Source: Lysobacter firmicutimachus (GTDB taxonomy: Bacteria > Pseudomonadota > Gammaproteobacteria > Xanthomonadales > Xanthomonadaceae). From it: a stretch of DNA of 64,000 nt. The DNA lies in the NCBI RefSeq assembly GCF_037027445.1, contig NZ_JBANDL010000002.1:124001-188000 (forward strand), read 5' to 3'. This document shows positions 56,785-64,000 of this stretch, one piece after another. The notes under the pieces are model-generated. The model searched no databases. It worked only from the letters and a program-made list of their open reading frames with translations, and had not been told where the DNA came from. Both the position numbers and the translations under genes were made by a program. The number at the start of each line of letters is the position of its first letter. Within the stretch, counting starts at the first letter, position 1.

Positions 56785-57990
56785 ATGCCCGCTTCCCTGA
56801 TCGATTTCCTTGCCGGCGGCCTGGCCCAGGCCGGCCTCTGGGAACTCGTAGCGTATTTCCTGGTGGTGACCCAGCTCACCATCATGTCGGTGACGCTGTA
56901 CCTGCACCGCTCGATGGCGCACCGCTCGGTCGACTTCCATCCCGCGTTGGCGCACCTGTTCCGTTTCTGGACCTGGCTGACCACCTCGATGATCACCAAG
57001 GAGTGGGCGGCGATCCATCGCAAGCACCACGCCAAGTGCGAGACCGAAGAAGATCCGCACAGCCCGCAGTTCAAGGGCATCGACACGGTCATGTGGCGCG
57101 GCGTCGAGCTCTACCGCGAAGCGCGCGGCGAGCGCGAGGACATCGAGAAGTACGGCAAGGGCTGCCCGGACGACTGGATCGAACGCAAGCTCTACACCCC
57201 GCACGCGACGATGGGCCCGGTGCTGTTGCTGCTGATCAGCTTCGTCCTGTTCGGTTTCGCCGGCGTGGCGATCTGGGCGCTGCAGATGCTGTGGATTCCG
57301 TTCTGGGCCGCGGGCGTGGTCAACGGTCTCGGCCACTGGTGGGGCTATCGCAACTTCGAGACCACCGACACCGCGACCAACCTGACCCCGTGGGGCTTCT
57401 GGATCGGCGGCGAAGAGCTGCACAACAACCACCATGCCTTCCCGAGTTCGGCCAAGTTCGCCCTGCGCAAGTGGGAGTTCGACATCGGCTGGACGGCGAT
57501 CCGCGGCCTGCAGGCGCTGCGCCTGGCCAAGGTGCTGCGCGTCGCGCCGACCCTGGACGTGCGCCCCAACATCGCCATGCCCGACGGCGAAACCCTCAAG
57601 GCCCTGCTGGCGATCCGCTTCCAGGCCATGACCGATTACTACCGCAACGTCACCTTGCCGGCGCTGCGCGAAGAGGCCGGCCACGCCGGCGATCGCATGC
57701 GCGCGCTGCCGCGGCGCCTGCGCAAGGGCCTGGCCGACGGCGGCCGCTGGCTCGACGACGGCGCCCGCGCGCGCCTGCAGAGCTGGGTCGCCGAGCGGCC
57801 GCGCATGGCGACGCTGGCCGATTTCCGCCAGCGCCTGGCGCAGGTGCTCGACGACCGTTCGCACGACGCCCAGGCGACCCTGGCCAAGCTGCACGCCTGG
57901 TGCGTGGAAGCCGAGGCCAGCGGCATCCAGGCGCTGCAGGCCTTTTCCGCGCGGCTCAAGGGCTACGCTTTGGCGCCGGCCCGGGGCTGA
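56785..57990 (+). CDS. Fatty acid desaturase (acyl-CoA/acyl-lipid delta-9 type)
   Basis: This 401-residue integral membrane di-iron enzyme has the three histidine boxes HRSMAH (41-46), HRKHH (78-82) and HNNHH (213-217). It has hydrophobic spans between boxes and a long polar C-terminal tail that is extra relative to typical desaturases of about 320 residues. It makes monounsaturated acyl chains with oxygen. A GGAG ribosome-binding site lies 6 bases before the ATG at 56785. An intrinsic terminator follows 36 bases after the stop. Confidence 0.92.
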   Translation: MPASLIDFLAGGLAQAGLWELVAYFLVVTQLTIMSVTLYLHRSMAHRSVDFHPALAHLFRFWTWLTTSMITKEWAAIHRKHHAKCETEEDPHSPQFKGIDTVMWRGVELYREARGEREDIEKYGKGCPDDWIERKLYTPHATMGPVLLLLISFVLFGFAGVAIWALQMLWIPFWAAGVVNGLGHWWGYRNFETTDTATNLTPWGFWIGGEELHNNHHAFPSSAKFALRKWEFDIGWTAIRGLQALRLAKVLRVAPTLDVRPNIAMPDGETLKALLAIRFQAMTDYYRNVTLPALREEAGHAGDRMRALPRRLRKGLADGGRWLDDGARARLQSWVAERPRMATLADFRQRLAQVLDDRSHDAQATLAKLHAWCVEAEASGIQALQAFSARLKGYALAPARG

Positions 57991-58026
57991 GCCGCGCCCG
58001 CCCGGCCGCGATCGGCGGACACCGCG

Positions 58027-58054
58027 AACCCGCGCAGCGATGCGCGGGTTTTTT
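58027..58054 (+). terminator. Intrinsic terminator after the desaturase gene
   Basis: A perfect 10-bp stem (AACCCGCGCA with TGCGCGGGTT, loop GCGA) is followed by four more Ts, giving six Ts in a row. This is the best rho-independent terminator in the window. The next 343 bases up to the first small peptide gene hold only GC-rich sequence. Confidence 0.9.
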
Positions 58055-58397
58055 GTTGCCTGGCCTCAGCACGGCCGCGCATGCGCATGCCGGCGCGCGC
58101 CAGATCGGCATACCGCGACGGCGAGCCGGTTTCGCGGTCGCGCCGCGGTGTAGCGTCGCCGCGAATGGAATTCGTCGCGACGGCAACGCCGTCCGCCGCA
58201 CAGGGGAAGTGCCGCCGTTCCGCCCCGGGACGGCTCGCGCCGGCCTTTGCGCGTCCGGCGCCGCACCCGCGTTGCGAATCCCCGGCGCCGATGCCTCGGC
58301 GCCGCGCCGTCGTCGGCCAGGGAAGGAACCGTACACGAACGCGCCGCGCGCCACGGACCGGCGGCCGCGCACCCACTGCGCACAGGAGAACGCACGC

Positions 58398-58571
58398 ATG
58401 ACGGCTGTTCGTAACTCGCGGTTGAAAAGGGTGCTGCTGGCGGCGCTGTTCGCCGCTTCGATCGGCTTCGGCGCGGCCCAGGCCGACGGCCCCTACGCGG
58501 AAGGCTGCTCGCCGCGCGCGGGCTGCCTGTTCGGCGGCGACCGGCACGGCTGCTGCGTCGACGACAGCTGA
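58398..58571 (+). CDS. Small secreted cysteine-rich peptide 1 (C-x5-C-x8-CC)
   Basis: This 57-residue frame begins MTAVRNSRLKRVLLAALFA, a classic signal peptide ending at ...GAAQA. It would release a mature peptide of about 28 residues starting DGPYAEGC. The mature part has four cysteines in the spacing C-x5-C-x8-C-C, which could form two disulfides. An AGGAGA ribosome-binding site lies about 9 bases before the ATG. A second gene 59 bases downstream encodes a paralogue with the same spacing, which is strong evidence that both are real. No known family is recognised; bacteriocin, toxin, signalling peptide or structural peptide are all possible. Confidence 0.8.
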   Translation: MTAVRNSRLKRVLLAALFAASIGFGAAQADGPYAEGCSPRAGCLFGGDRHGCCVDDS

Positions 58572-58630
58572 ACCCGGCGTCAGCCGGCGCTTCCTTTGAT
58601 TTCGCTTCCCACCGACCAAGGAGAGAGAGC

Positions 58631-58801
58631 ATGAAACTGTTCAAGACCCGCCGCGCCAAGTCCGTGGCGCTGATGGCGCTGTTCGCCCTGTCGACCGGCT
58701 TCAGCTTCGCCCAGGCCGACAGCCGCCTCGCCGAGGGCTGCAATCCGTGGCCGGGCTGCGACTACGGCGGCGGCTATATCTTCTGCTGCGTGCCGGAATG
58801 A
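58631..58801 (+). CDS. Small secreted cysteine-rich peptide 2 (C-x5-C-x8-CC)
   Basis: This 56-residue paralogue of the preceding gene starts MKLFKTRRAKSVALMALFA and has a signal peptide cleaved after SFAQA. The mature peptide of about 27 residues (DSRLAEGC...CCVPE) keeps the AEGC start and the exact C-x5-C-x8-C-C spacing but differs at most other positions, so the cysteines are under selection. The ribosome-binding site AAGGAGAG is strong. It lies on the same strand 59 bases after peptide 1, likely as an operon. Function unknown. Confidence 0.82.
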   Translation: MKLFKTRRAKSVALMALFALSTGFSFAQADSRLAEGCNPWPGCDYGGGYIFCCVPE

Positions 58802-58817
58802 CGGTCTGATGGATCGT

Positions 58818-58852
58818 CCCGACGCGACCGGCGAGGGGCCGGCCGCGTCGGG
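58818..58852 (+). terminator. Hairpin after the small peptide genes
   Basis: A 15-base stem with one mismatch (58818-58832 with 58838-58852, 5-base loop) begins 16 bases past the peptide 2 stop. No T-tract follows, so it is a possible factor-assisted terminator or 3-prime stabiliser. Confidence 0.4.
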
Positions 58853-58939
58853 GCGGGTCCGCTCGCGACCGGCCGGGGCTTGCCTGGGCGGCGTCGAGCC
58901 GGCAGGCTTCGCGCCATCTCCCTCGCTACGCGTAGGCGC

Positions 58940-59278
58940 ATGTCCCGGCGACTGCTCGCAATCGCGCTCTGCCTGCCCGCCCTGGCCTCGGCCCAGCTCG
59001 CTTCCACCGGCGACTACCTTTCGCGCATGGACGGCGACGGCGACGGCAAGATCTCCCTGCCCGAATACCAGGATTGGCTCAGCTACGCCTTCGACGCGAT
59101 GGACGCCAACCGCGACGGCGTGCTCGATGCGTCCGAGCAGCCGGCACGCGCGCACGGCGCCGGCCCCAGCGTGACCCGCGAACAGCACCGGCGCACGCTC
59201 GCCGAACGCTTCGCCAAACAGGACCGCAATCGCGACGGCAGCCTCGACGCGCGCGAGCTCGCCGCGCCGCCGCAGTAG
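58940..59278 (+). CDS. Exported EF-hand protein
   Basis: This 112-residue protein has a signal peptide (MSRRLLAIALCLPALASAQ) and three EF-hand calcium loops: DGDGDGKISLPEY, DANRDGVLDASEQ and DRNRDGSLDAREL. It is likely a periplasmic or secreted Ca-binding protein. The ATG at 58940 is chosen because the signal peptide begins there; the longer in-frame start at 58880 would precede it with arginine-rich sequence. It lies 138 bases after the small peptide pair on the same strand, so a shared function in secretion or surface chemistry is possible but unproved. Confidence 0.88.
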   Translation: MSRRLLAIALCLPALASAQLASTGDYLSRMDGDGDGKISLPEYQDWLSYAFDAMDANRDGVLDASEQPARAHGAGPSVTREQHRRTLAERFAKQDRNRDGSLDARELAAPPQ

Positions 59279-59330
59279 CCGCGCCGCGCATCGATTCTCC
59301 GCCGTGCATCGCAGTGCGCGGATTGCGTCA

Positions 59331-59366
59331 TTGCCGATCGCGCGCAGCGGATGCTATCTAGGCGCG
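59331..59366 (+). promoter_or_regulatory. Sigma-70-type promoter for the nucleotidyltransferase gene
   Basis: TTGCCG at 59331-59336 and TATCTA at 59355-59360 are separated by 18 bases. The start codon begins at 59367, six bases beyond the -10, so transcription should start at the A of ATG (leaderless mRNA). Confidence 0.65.
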
Positions 59367-60185
59367 ATGGACTACGCACTGCCTTGCGGCGAACTCGATA
59401 CGCTGTTCGCCGGCCCCCAATCCGTCACGCCCGAACAACGCCGCGACCTGGTCGACGAGATCGTCGCCGCCCTGCGCCGTCGCCATGGCGAACGCCTGCT
59501 CGCGGTCGCGTTGTACGGATCGACCGCGCGCGACGGCGACGGCCCCTACTCCGACGTCGAACTGTGGGCGGTGCTCGACGACGAGGCCTACGGCGAGGAC
59601 TACGACGAATCGCTGGAATGGGTGCACGGCCGCGGCAAGGCCGAGGTCAACCTGATGTCGCGCAGCGCGATCGAAGCCTATGCGCGCGAGGTCGACGAAG
59701 CCTGGCCGATCAGCCACGGCCAGTTCGTGCATGCGCGGGCGCTGTGGATCGCGCCCGACCATGGCGCCCTGGTCGAAAGCCTGCGTTCGCTCGCCGCGCA
59801 CCCCGACGACGCCGCGGTGGATCGGGCCATGGCCGAGCTGGTGGTCGGCGAGCTGTACGAACTGGTCGGCAAGCTGCGCAACCGTCACGGCCGTCAGCCG
59901 CTGGCCCTGTTGGCCGGCCGCTTCGCCGAGCATCTGGCCTGCCTGGTCGGACTGGCCGAGCGCCACGTCTACGTTTCCGCCGGCAGCCTGTTCGACGAGG
60001 CCGTCGACCTGGGCGGCCCGGACGGCGCGGCGGAGCTGTTCGCCCAGGTGGTGCGCGGCGATTTCCGCGACGAGGCGGCCACCGTCGCCGCGCTCGAGCG
60101 CGCCTGGGCCGGGCTGGAGCGCTGGGCCGACGCGATCGGTCTGGAGCCTGCCCTGCGGCGCCGCTGCCAGGCCGGAGAGCGCTGA
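59367..60185 (+). CDS. ANT(4')-like aminoglycoside nucleotidyltransferase-family protein
   Basis: This 272-residue protein has a nucleotidyltransferase core with ALYGSTARDGDGPYSDVELW (G-S-x10-D-x-E metal site). The helical C-terminal part (ELYELVGKLRNRHGR then LAGRFAEHLACLVGL) resembles the kanamycin nucleotidyltransferase C-terminal domain. Such proteins adenylylate aminoglycosides in some Gram-positives; environmental relatives have unknown substrates, so resistance should not be assumed. The promoter at 59331 predicts a leaderless transcript. The next gene (ABC transporter membrane protein) starts 79 bases later. Confidence 0.82.
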   Translation: MDYALPCGELDTLFAGPQSVTPEQRRDLVDEIVAALRRRHGERLLAVALYGSTARDGDGPYSDVELWAVLDDEAYGEDYDESLEWVHGRGKAEVNLMSRSAIEAYAREVDEAWPISHGQFVHARALWIAPDHGALVESLRSLAAHPDDAAVDRAMAELVVGELYELVGKLRNRHGRQPLALLAGRFAEHLACLVGLAERHVYVSAGSLFDEAVDLGGPDGAAELFAQVVRGDFRDEAATVAALERAWAGLERWADAIGLEPALRRRCQAGER

Positions 60186-60264
60186 GGCGCGGGCACGGTT
60201 AGAGTCTGCAGGGCGCGCGGTCGCGACGGTTGCGCGCTGCCGATTGCGAGCGGAAACCGCACCC

Positions 60265-61257
60265 ATGTCTGCCTGGTTGCATCCCTGGTTCGCCGAAGCC
60301 CGTTACAACCTCGCCCGCGGCGATGCCTGGTGGCGCGGTCGGGCGGTGCGTGCCGCCGCACTGGCCCTGGCGACGCCGTGGCTGTTGCGTCTGTGCGGCG
60401 AGCAGGGCTCCGCCCTGGCCGCGGCGGTGCCGCGGCTGATCATGCAGCTGCCGCTGCCGTTCGCCCTGATCGCGCTGACGCTGGGGCATGCCGCCGCGCG
60501 CGCGCGCTTGGTCGCCCTGGACGAACATATGCGCCTGGGCTGGTGGGCGGCGGCGCCGATCGAACCGCATCGCAGCACCTGGACCTTGACCGTGCTGGCC
60601 GCGCTCGGTGCGGTCGCGGCCGCGCTGCTGGCCGCGTTGGCGCTGCGCGCCTGCGGCGGCGACGGTGCGATCTGGCGCAGTGCGAGCCTGGTGCTCTCCG
60701 GCAGCGTGGCGGTCGGCGTCGCACTGGGTTTGCTGTCGGCCTTGCGCCATCGTCGGCACCCGGTGCGGCGTCTGCGCGAGGGCGCGCGCGAGCCGCTGTT
60801 CGGCCTGCGCTGGCTCGACGATGCGCGCCTGCCGCACATCAGCGACTGGCAGCGGCGCGAGGCCCTGCTGCGTTGGCGGCGCGGCGGCCGTGCCTGGATG
60901 ATCGGCGCGGTATTGCTGGCGATGCCGGGCGGCACCGGCCTGGCGCCGGGCGCCGGGGTGCTGGCGATCGCGGTCGCGCTGGCCTGGTTCAGTCTGGTCG
61001 CGCAGGCCTGCACTGTGGCGGCGCGCGCGGCCGCGGCGTTGCTCGCCGCCACGCCGCAGCCGCCGCAGGCGCTGGCGCGCGCCGCGTGGCGCTATCCGGC
61101 GTTCGCCTTCGCCTGCGCGGCGGCCTGCGCCAGCGGCGGTGCGGCGCTGCTCTCGCTGGGTTGGACGGCGCTGCCCGCGTTGTGGGGGCTGCTCGCCCTG
61201 ACGGCGCTGCCCTTGCTGCCGGGTTGGCGCCGGGGCCGCGTGGACGCGCGGCCATGA
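60265..61257 (+). CDS. ABC transporter membrane protein of unknown specificity
   Basis: This 330-residue protein has about six to eight hydrophobic segments and a basic, Arg-rich cytoplasmic loop (about residues 155-215). It resembles ABC-2-like exporter permeases in size but lacks a motif I can name. It ends with ATGA overlap with the ATPase gene, so the two form a translationally coupled pair. A TAGAGT -10-like hexamer at 60200-60205 may drive it. The substrate is unknown. Confidence 0.75.
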   Translation: MSAWLHPWFAEARYNLARGDAWWRGRAVRAAALALATPWLLRLCGEQGSALAAAVPRLIMQLPLPFALIALTLGHAAARARLVALDEHMRLGWWAAAPIEPHRSTWTLTVLAALGAVAAALLAALALRACGGDGAIWRSASLVLSGSVAVGVALGLLSALRHRRHPVRRLREGAREPLFGLRWLDDARLPHISDWQRREALLRWRRGGRAWMIGAVLLAMPGGTGLAPGAGVLAIAVALAWFSLVAQACTVAARAAAALLAATPQPPQALARAAWRYPAFAFACAAACASGGAALLSLGWTALPALWGLLALTALPLLPGWRRGRVDARP

Positions 61258-62066
61258 GCCCGTTCCGGAACCGATCCGCGGGCGACGATGCGCCGCCGCC
61301 CGATCGCGCCGAGGCGGCGATCGCGGGCGATGCGATGCTGCAAGTGGAGGGCGTGCAGCATCGCTACGACGAGCACGCGGTGCTGCACGGCATCGATCTG
61401 GTGCTGCGCCGCGGCGAGTTCGCCGCATTGATCGGCCCGAACGGCTCCGGCAAGACCACCTTGCTGCACTGTCTGGCGGGCCTGCAGCGACCGAGTGCAG
61501 GACGGGTGCGGATCGGCGGCCACGATCTGGCGCGCGCGCCGGCCGCGGCCCGCGGCCTGCTCGGCTTCGCGGTCGATCCGGCGCGCTTGCCGCCGCTGCT
61601 GAGCGGACGCGAATGCCTGCGCCTGTTCGCCGGCACGCGCGGCCTGCGCGAAGTGCCTGCGCCGACCCTGGCCTTGAGCGAGTTGCTCAACCTCGGGCCG
61701 ATGCTGGACCGGCGGGTCGGCCACTACTCGCTCGGCACCCGGCAGAAGCTCGCGATCGCGCTCGGCCTGCTCGGCGAACCGCCGCTGCTGGTGCTGGACG
61801 AACCGCTCAACGGGCTGGACCCGCTCAGCGCCTACGCGCTCAAGCGGCATCTGCAGGACCTGGCCCACGGACGCGGCACCACGGTGCTGCTGGCCACGCA
61901 CTCGATCGACGTCGCCGAACGCTTCATCGACCGCGCCCTGCTGCTGGTCGACGGTCGCCTGCGTCGCGATTGGACGGCCCAGGAACTGGTTGCGATCCGC
62001 GCCGACCCGCAGCGTTCGCTGGAGCAAGCGATGGTCGAAGCGCTGTCGGCCGCCGGCGAGGCTTGA
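61254..62066 (+). CDS. ABC transporter ATPase with non-canonical signature motif
   Basis: This 270-residue cytoplasmic ATPase has Walker A GPNGSGKTT, Walker B LLVLDEPLNGLD and the switch His in LATHSIDVAER. The signature motif reads YSLGTRQKL instead of LSGGQ, similar to exporter ATPases of the CcmA/NatA type (YSxGxRQK). The D-loop NGLDP also fits that group. It overlaps the upstream membrane gene by four bases. The pair probably exports a lipid, peptide or similar substrate. Confidence 0.9.
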   Translation: MSPFRNRSAGDDAPPPDRAEAAIAGDAMLQVEGVQHRYDEHAVLHGIDLVLRRGEFAALIGPNGSGKTTLLHCLAGLQRPSAGRVRIGGHDLARAPAAARGLLGFAVDPARLPPLLSGRECLRLFAGTRGLREVPAPTLALSELLNLGPMLDRRVGHYSLGTRQKLAIALGLLGEPPLLVLDEPLNGLDPLSAYALKRHLQDLAHGRGTTVLLATHSIDVAERFIDRALLLVDGRLRRDWTAQELVAIRADPQRSLEQAMVEALSAAGEA

Positions 62067-62080
62067 AGCGCAACGGCGCC

Positions 62081-62160
62081 TGTAGGCGCGGGGGTAAGCT
62101 GCGACGCGGGCTGGCCGACTGCATCGTTACGGCGGGGTCGCGGCTTACCCCGCTCCTACC
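62081..62160. repeat. Imperfect inverted repeat of the GTAGGAGCGG family
   Basis: The left arm (62081-62105) and right arm (62137-62160) are imperfect reverse complements of the form TGTAGG.GCGGGG.TAAGC.GCGAC. The element starts 14 bases after the ABC ATPase stop and may end its transcript. It belongs to the same family as the 39218-39300 element. Confidence 0.7.
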
Positions 62161-62193
62161 GGCGACGCCCCGGCGCAGCAAGGGCTATGCGCG

Positions 62194-62369
62194 GCATTCC
62201 ACGGGATTTCCTCCGGTCACAAGCCGCGACCGCGCCGTGGCCGGTCGCGGTGTCGTCGTGGTGCGCGGTGGGGCCGGCGACGGCGTAGTTGTGGCCTCGC
62301 GGTCGCGGCTCGCGCCACTCCTGCCCTTTGAAGCGGACCCGCTCTTGTAGGAGCGGCGTAAGCCGCGAC
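62194..62369. repeat. Cluster of dispersed palindromic repeats
   Basis: A copy of the CCACGGGATTTCCT.CGGTC...AGCCGCGACCGCG element lies at 62194-62234 (relative of 44489-44525). An inverted GGTCGCGGCTCGCGCCACTC half-element lies at 62301-62320, and a GTAGGAGCGGCGTAAGCCGC copy at 62347-62369. Together they fill the gap between the ABC ATPase gene and the glycine riboswitch; no gene is visible. Confidence 0.7.
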
Positions 62370-62547
62370 GCGCAGCGGCCGGTTGCGCCGCTGCGGGAAG
62401 AAAGCGGCCGGCTTCGTCCACCGGAGTGTTACCATGCCGGCCGTTGCAGAAGAGTGGCGCCGGCCTGCCGGCCGCGCCCGCCGAAGGCGCAGGCTCCCAT
62501 AATCGCTCAGGCTCGGCCCCGGCCGGAACACTGCGACGACATCGCCG

Positions 62548-62640
62548 ATCTGGAGAGAGGCCGCGCAGCGGCCCACCGAAGGGGCAAGCGGCCGCATGCG
62601 GTCCGCGCAAACTCTCAGGTAAAAGGACAGCGGGAGCGGC
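62548..62640 (+). promoter_or_regulatory. Glycine riboswitch, single aptamer (gcvT class)
   Basis: The conserved core is easy to read: GGAGAG at 62552, CACCGAAGGGGCAAGC at 62574-62589 and CAAACTCTCAGG then TAAAAGGACAG ending at 62630, with the closing CGGGAG at 62631. These are the hallmark segments of the glycine aptamer. No second aptamer follows, so it is a singlet form. It lies about 190 bases before a TRIC-type channel gene on the same strand. In such leaders glycine usually turns expression on. Confidence 0.92.
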
Positions 62641-62824
62641 ACCGCGGCTTCGGTCGCGAAGACAGCCCAGGCCTGCGCGGGGAGCATTCCGCGCAACCGC
62701 CTTCGTTCGTGCGCCCGACGCGCTCGCCGCCGCCCGCATCGGTGCGGCGCCGGCGCGCGCGGACGCGGAATCGCTGAGCTTCGCTGCCAACCGCGGTTTC
62801 CCTGTCCTTCGCCGGAGTACCGCC

Positions 62825-63430
62825 GTGTTGCTGTCCCTGATCTACCTCATCGCCATCAGCGCCGAAGCCATGACCGGCGCGCTCGCCGCCGGCAAGCGGC
62901 GCATGGACCTGTTCGGCGTGGTCATCATCGCCTGCGTCACCGCGCTCGGCGGCGGCTCGCTGCGCGACATCGTGCTCGGCCACTACCCGCTGGGCTGGGT
63001 GCGCCATCCCGAGTATCTGGCCTATACCGTCGGCGCGGCGCTGGCCGCGACCTTCCTGGCCAAGCGCCTGCAGCGCCTGCGCCGCGCCTTCCTGTGGCTG
63101 GATGCGCTGGGCCTGATCGCGTTCACCCTGATCGGCTGCGCGATCGCGCGCGAGGCCGGCCATGCGCCGGCGATCGTGGTGATCGCCGGCATGCTCACCG
63201 GCGCCTTCGGCGGCGTGCTGCGCGACGTGCTGTGCAACGAGATCCCGCTGGTGTTCCAGCGCGAACTGTATGCTGTGATCGCGCTGCTGACCGGCGTGGC
63301 CTATCTGCTGCTGTTGCGCCTGGGCGTGGCCGAGAATGCGACCGTGCTGATCTGCCTCGGCGGCGGATTCGCCGCGCGCCTGCTGGCGATCCGCTACGAA
63401 TGGGAGATGCCGAAGTTCGTCCTCCCCTGA
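62825..63430 (+). CDS. TRIC/UPF0126-family (YicG-like) channel protein
   Basis: This 201-residue seven-span protein has two inverted-repeat halves with the signature GGGSLRDIV (about residues 39-47) and GGVLRDVL, as in bacterial TRIC-type cation channels. The GTG at 62825 is preferred since GGAG lies 7 bases before it and the first helix (LLSLIYLIAISAEAMTGALA) starts at once. Control by the upstream glycine riboswitch suggests a link to glycine export or ion balance on glycine overload. The stop is 6 bases from the convergent UDG gene end. Confidence 0.92.
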   Translation: MLLSLIYLIAISAEAMTGALAAGKRRMDLFGVVIIACVTALGGGSLRDIVLGHYPLGWVRHPEYLAYTVGAALAATFLAKRLQRLRRAFLWLDALGLIAFTLIGCAIAREAGHAPAIVVIAGMLTGAFGGVLRDVLCNEIPLVFQRELYAVIALLTGVAYLLLLRLGVAENATVLICLGGGFAARLLAIRYEWEMPKFVLP

Positions 63431-63435
63431 GCGGA

Positions 63436-64000
63436 TCAGCGACCTTGCGCCAAGACCTCGGCGATGCGCTTGCGCAGCGCCGGCAGCAGCTCGCGTTCGA
63501 ACCAGGGATGGCGCTTGAGCCAGGCCCGGTTGCGCGGGCTCGGATGCGGCAGGGCGACGATCCGCGGCCAATGCGCGCGCCAGGCCGCGACCGCTTCGGT
63601 CAACGTGGCCCCGGCTTCGGGCAGATGCCAGGCCTGGGCGTAGCGCCCGATCGCCAGGGTCAGGCGCACCTCGCGCAGCTGCGGCAGCAGGCGCGGATGC
63701 CAGGTCGCGGCGCATTCCGGCCGCGGCGGCAAGTCGCCCGACGCGCCCTTGCCGGGGTAGCAGAACCCCATCGGCACGATCGCCACGCGTGCGGCGTCGT
63801 AGAACGCGTCCCGGTCCAACCCCAGCCAATCGCGCAGGCGCTCGCCGCTGGCGTCGTCGAACGGAATCCCCGAGGCATGCACCTTGCGCCCGGGCGCTTG
63901 CCCGGCGATCAGCAACCGCGCCCGCGCATCCGCTTGCAGCACCGGCCGCGGCCCATGCGGCAAGTGCGGGGCGCAGAGAGTGCAGCGGCGGATTTGTTCG
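63436..64000 (-). CDS. Uracil-DNA glycosylase superfamily protein, N-terminus cut by window edge
   Basis: The visible 188 codons start inside the gene; the frame stays open to the right edge. The segment RRCTLCAPHLPHGPRP resembles the cysteine-bearing N-terminus of Fe-S type UDGs. It is followed by LLIAGQAPGRKVHASGIPFDD (motif A type GQAPG) and LPHPSPRN (motif B type HPSP). This is a COG1573-like UDG of an atypical group. A TTG at 63963 could be read as a start, but conserved motif sequence upstream shows that the true start is further right. Confidence 0.8.
   Translation of the reverse strand, partial: EQIRRCTLCAPHLPHGPRPVLQADARARLLIAGQAPGRKVHASGIPFDDASGERLRDWLGLDRDAFYDAARVAIVPMGFCYPGKGASGDLPPRPECAATWHPRLLPQLREVRLTLAIGRYAQAWHLPEAGATLTEAVAAWRAHWPRIVALPHPSPRNRAWLKRHPWFERELLPALRKRIAEVLAQGR

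Noticed and set aside
62641..62824. Second glycine aptamer for a tandem riboswitch
   Set aside because: No further CCGAAGG or CTCAGG...AAGGACAG core is found between the first aptamer and the gene start.
63436..63963. UDG-family gene starting at TTG 63963
   Set aside because: Conserved cysteine-containing sequence continues in frame upstream to the window edge, so the gene is partial, not short.

Overview
The window is high-GC DNA from a gammaproteobacterium of the Xanthomonadaceae/Lysobacteraceae type, most likely Lysobacter or a close relative. The evidence is the composition, the gene neighbourhoods (ttcA-rdgC, tatABC-RDD, glyQ-glyS, tamA-tamB, ECF sigma plus Ser/Thr kinase-TPR) and many dispersed GTAGGAGCGGCG..GCCGCGAC palindromes. 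I found no tRNA, rRNA, prophage, transposase or CRISPR array. Genus assignment is inference.

Region 1 (1-17 kb) is a low-oxygen/energy-stress island. It holds a universal stress protein fragment, a MgtC/DUF4010 membrane protein, a low-affinity iron permease-like protein, a PAT-type acetyltransferase, a lipoprotein, a UbiB-family kinase, a PEEFP-type cation P-ATPase, an SDR, a two-CBS protein and a beta-CASP nuclease. At its centre is a tightly overlapped operon: AMP-phosphorylase-like enzyme, PRPP-synthetase-like enzyme, phosphoketolase, acetate kinase. Five near-perfect FNR/ANR-type operators (TTGAYYYNGRTCAA-like) lie in front of these units, and I saw none in the rest of the window. The simplest reading is a CRP/FNR-family regulon that recovers ATP by substrate-level phosphorylation from nucleotide-derived pentose phosphates when respiration is limited.

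Region 2 (17-29 kb) is accessory. It has a Cys-rich exported protein of unknown function, a large secreted parallel beta-helix protein, ubiA, an exported Rid-family protein, an AtoE-type transporter, a 1.1-kb repeat field, a three-gene operon of membrane-anchored proteins of unknown function, and an ABC-F ATPase.

Region 3 (29-58 kb) is conserved housekeeping: tRNA thiolation (ttcA), rdgC, a YgjP-like metallopeptidase, hemH, Tat translocase, glycyl-tRNA synthetase, the TamA/TamB outer-membrane assembly pair, an ECF sigma/STK-TPR signalling pair, mutM, a CHAD protein and a fatty-acid desaturase. It also contains a possible leaderless six-codon uORF and several promoters placed for leaderless mRNAs.

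Region 4 (58-64 kb) contains two tandem, previously uncalled small secreted peptides sharing a C-x5-C-x8-C-C pattern, an EF-hand protein, an ANT(4')-like nucleotidyltransferase, a two-gene ABC transporter, a repeat field, a single-aptamer glycine riboswitch in front of a TRIC-type channel gene, and a partial uracil-DNA glycosylase-family gene running off the right edge.
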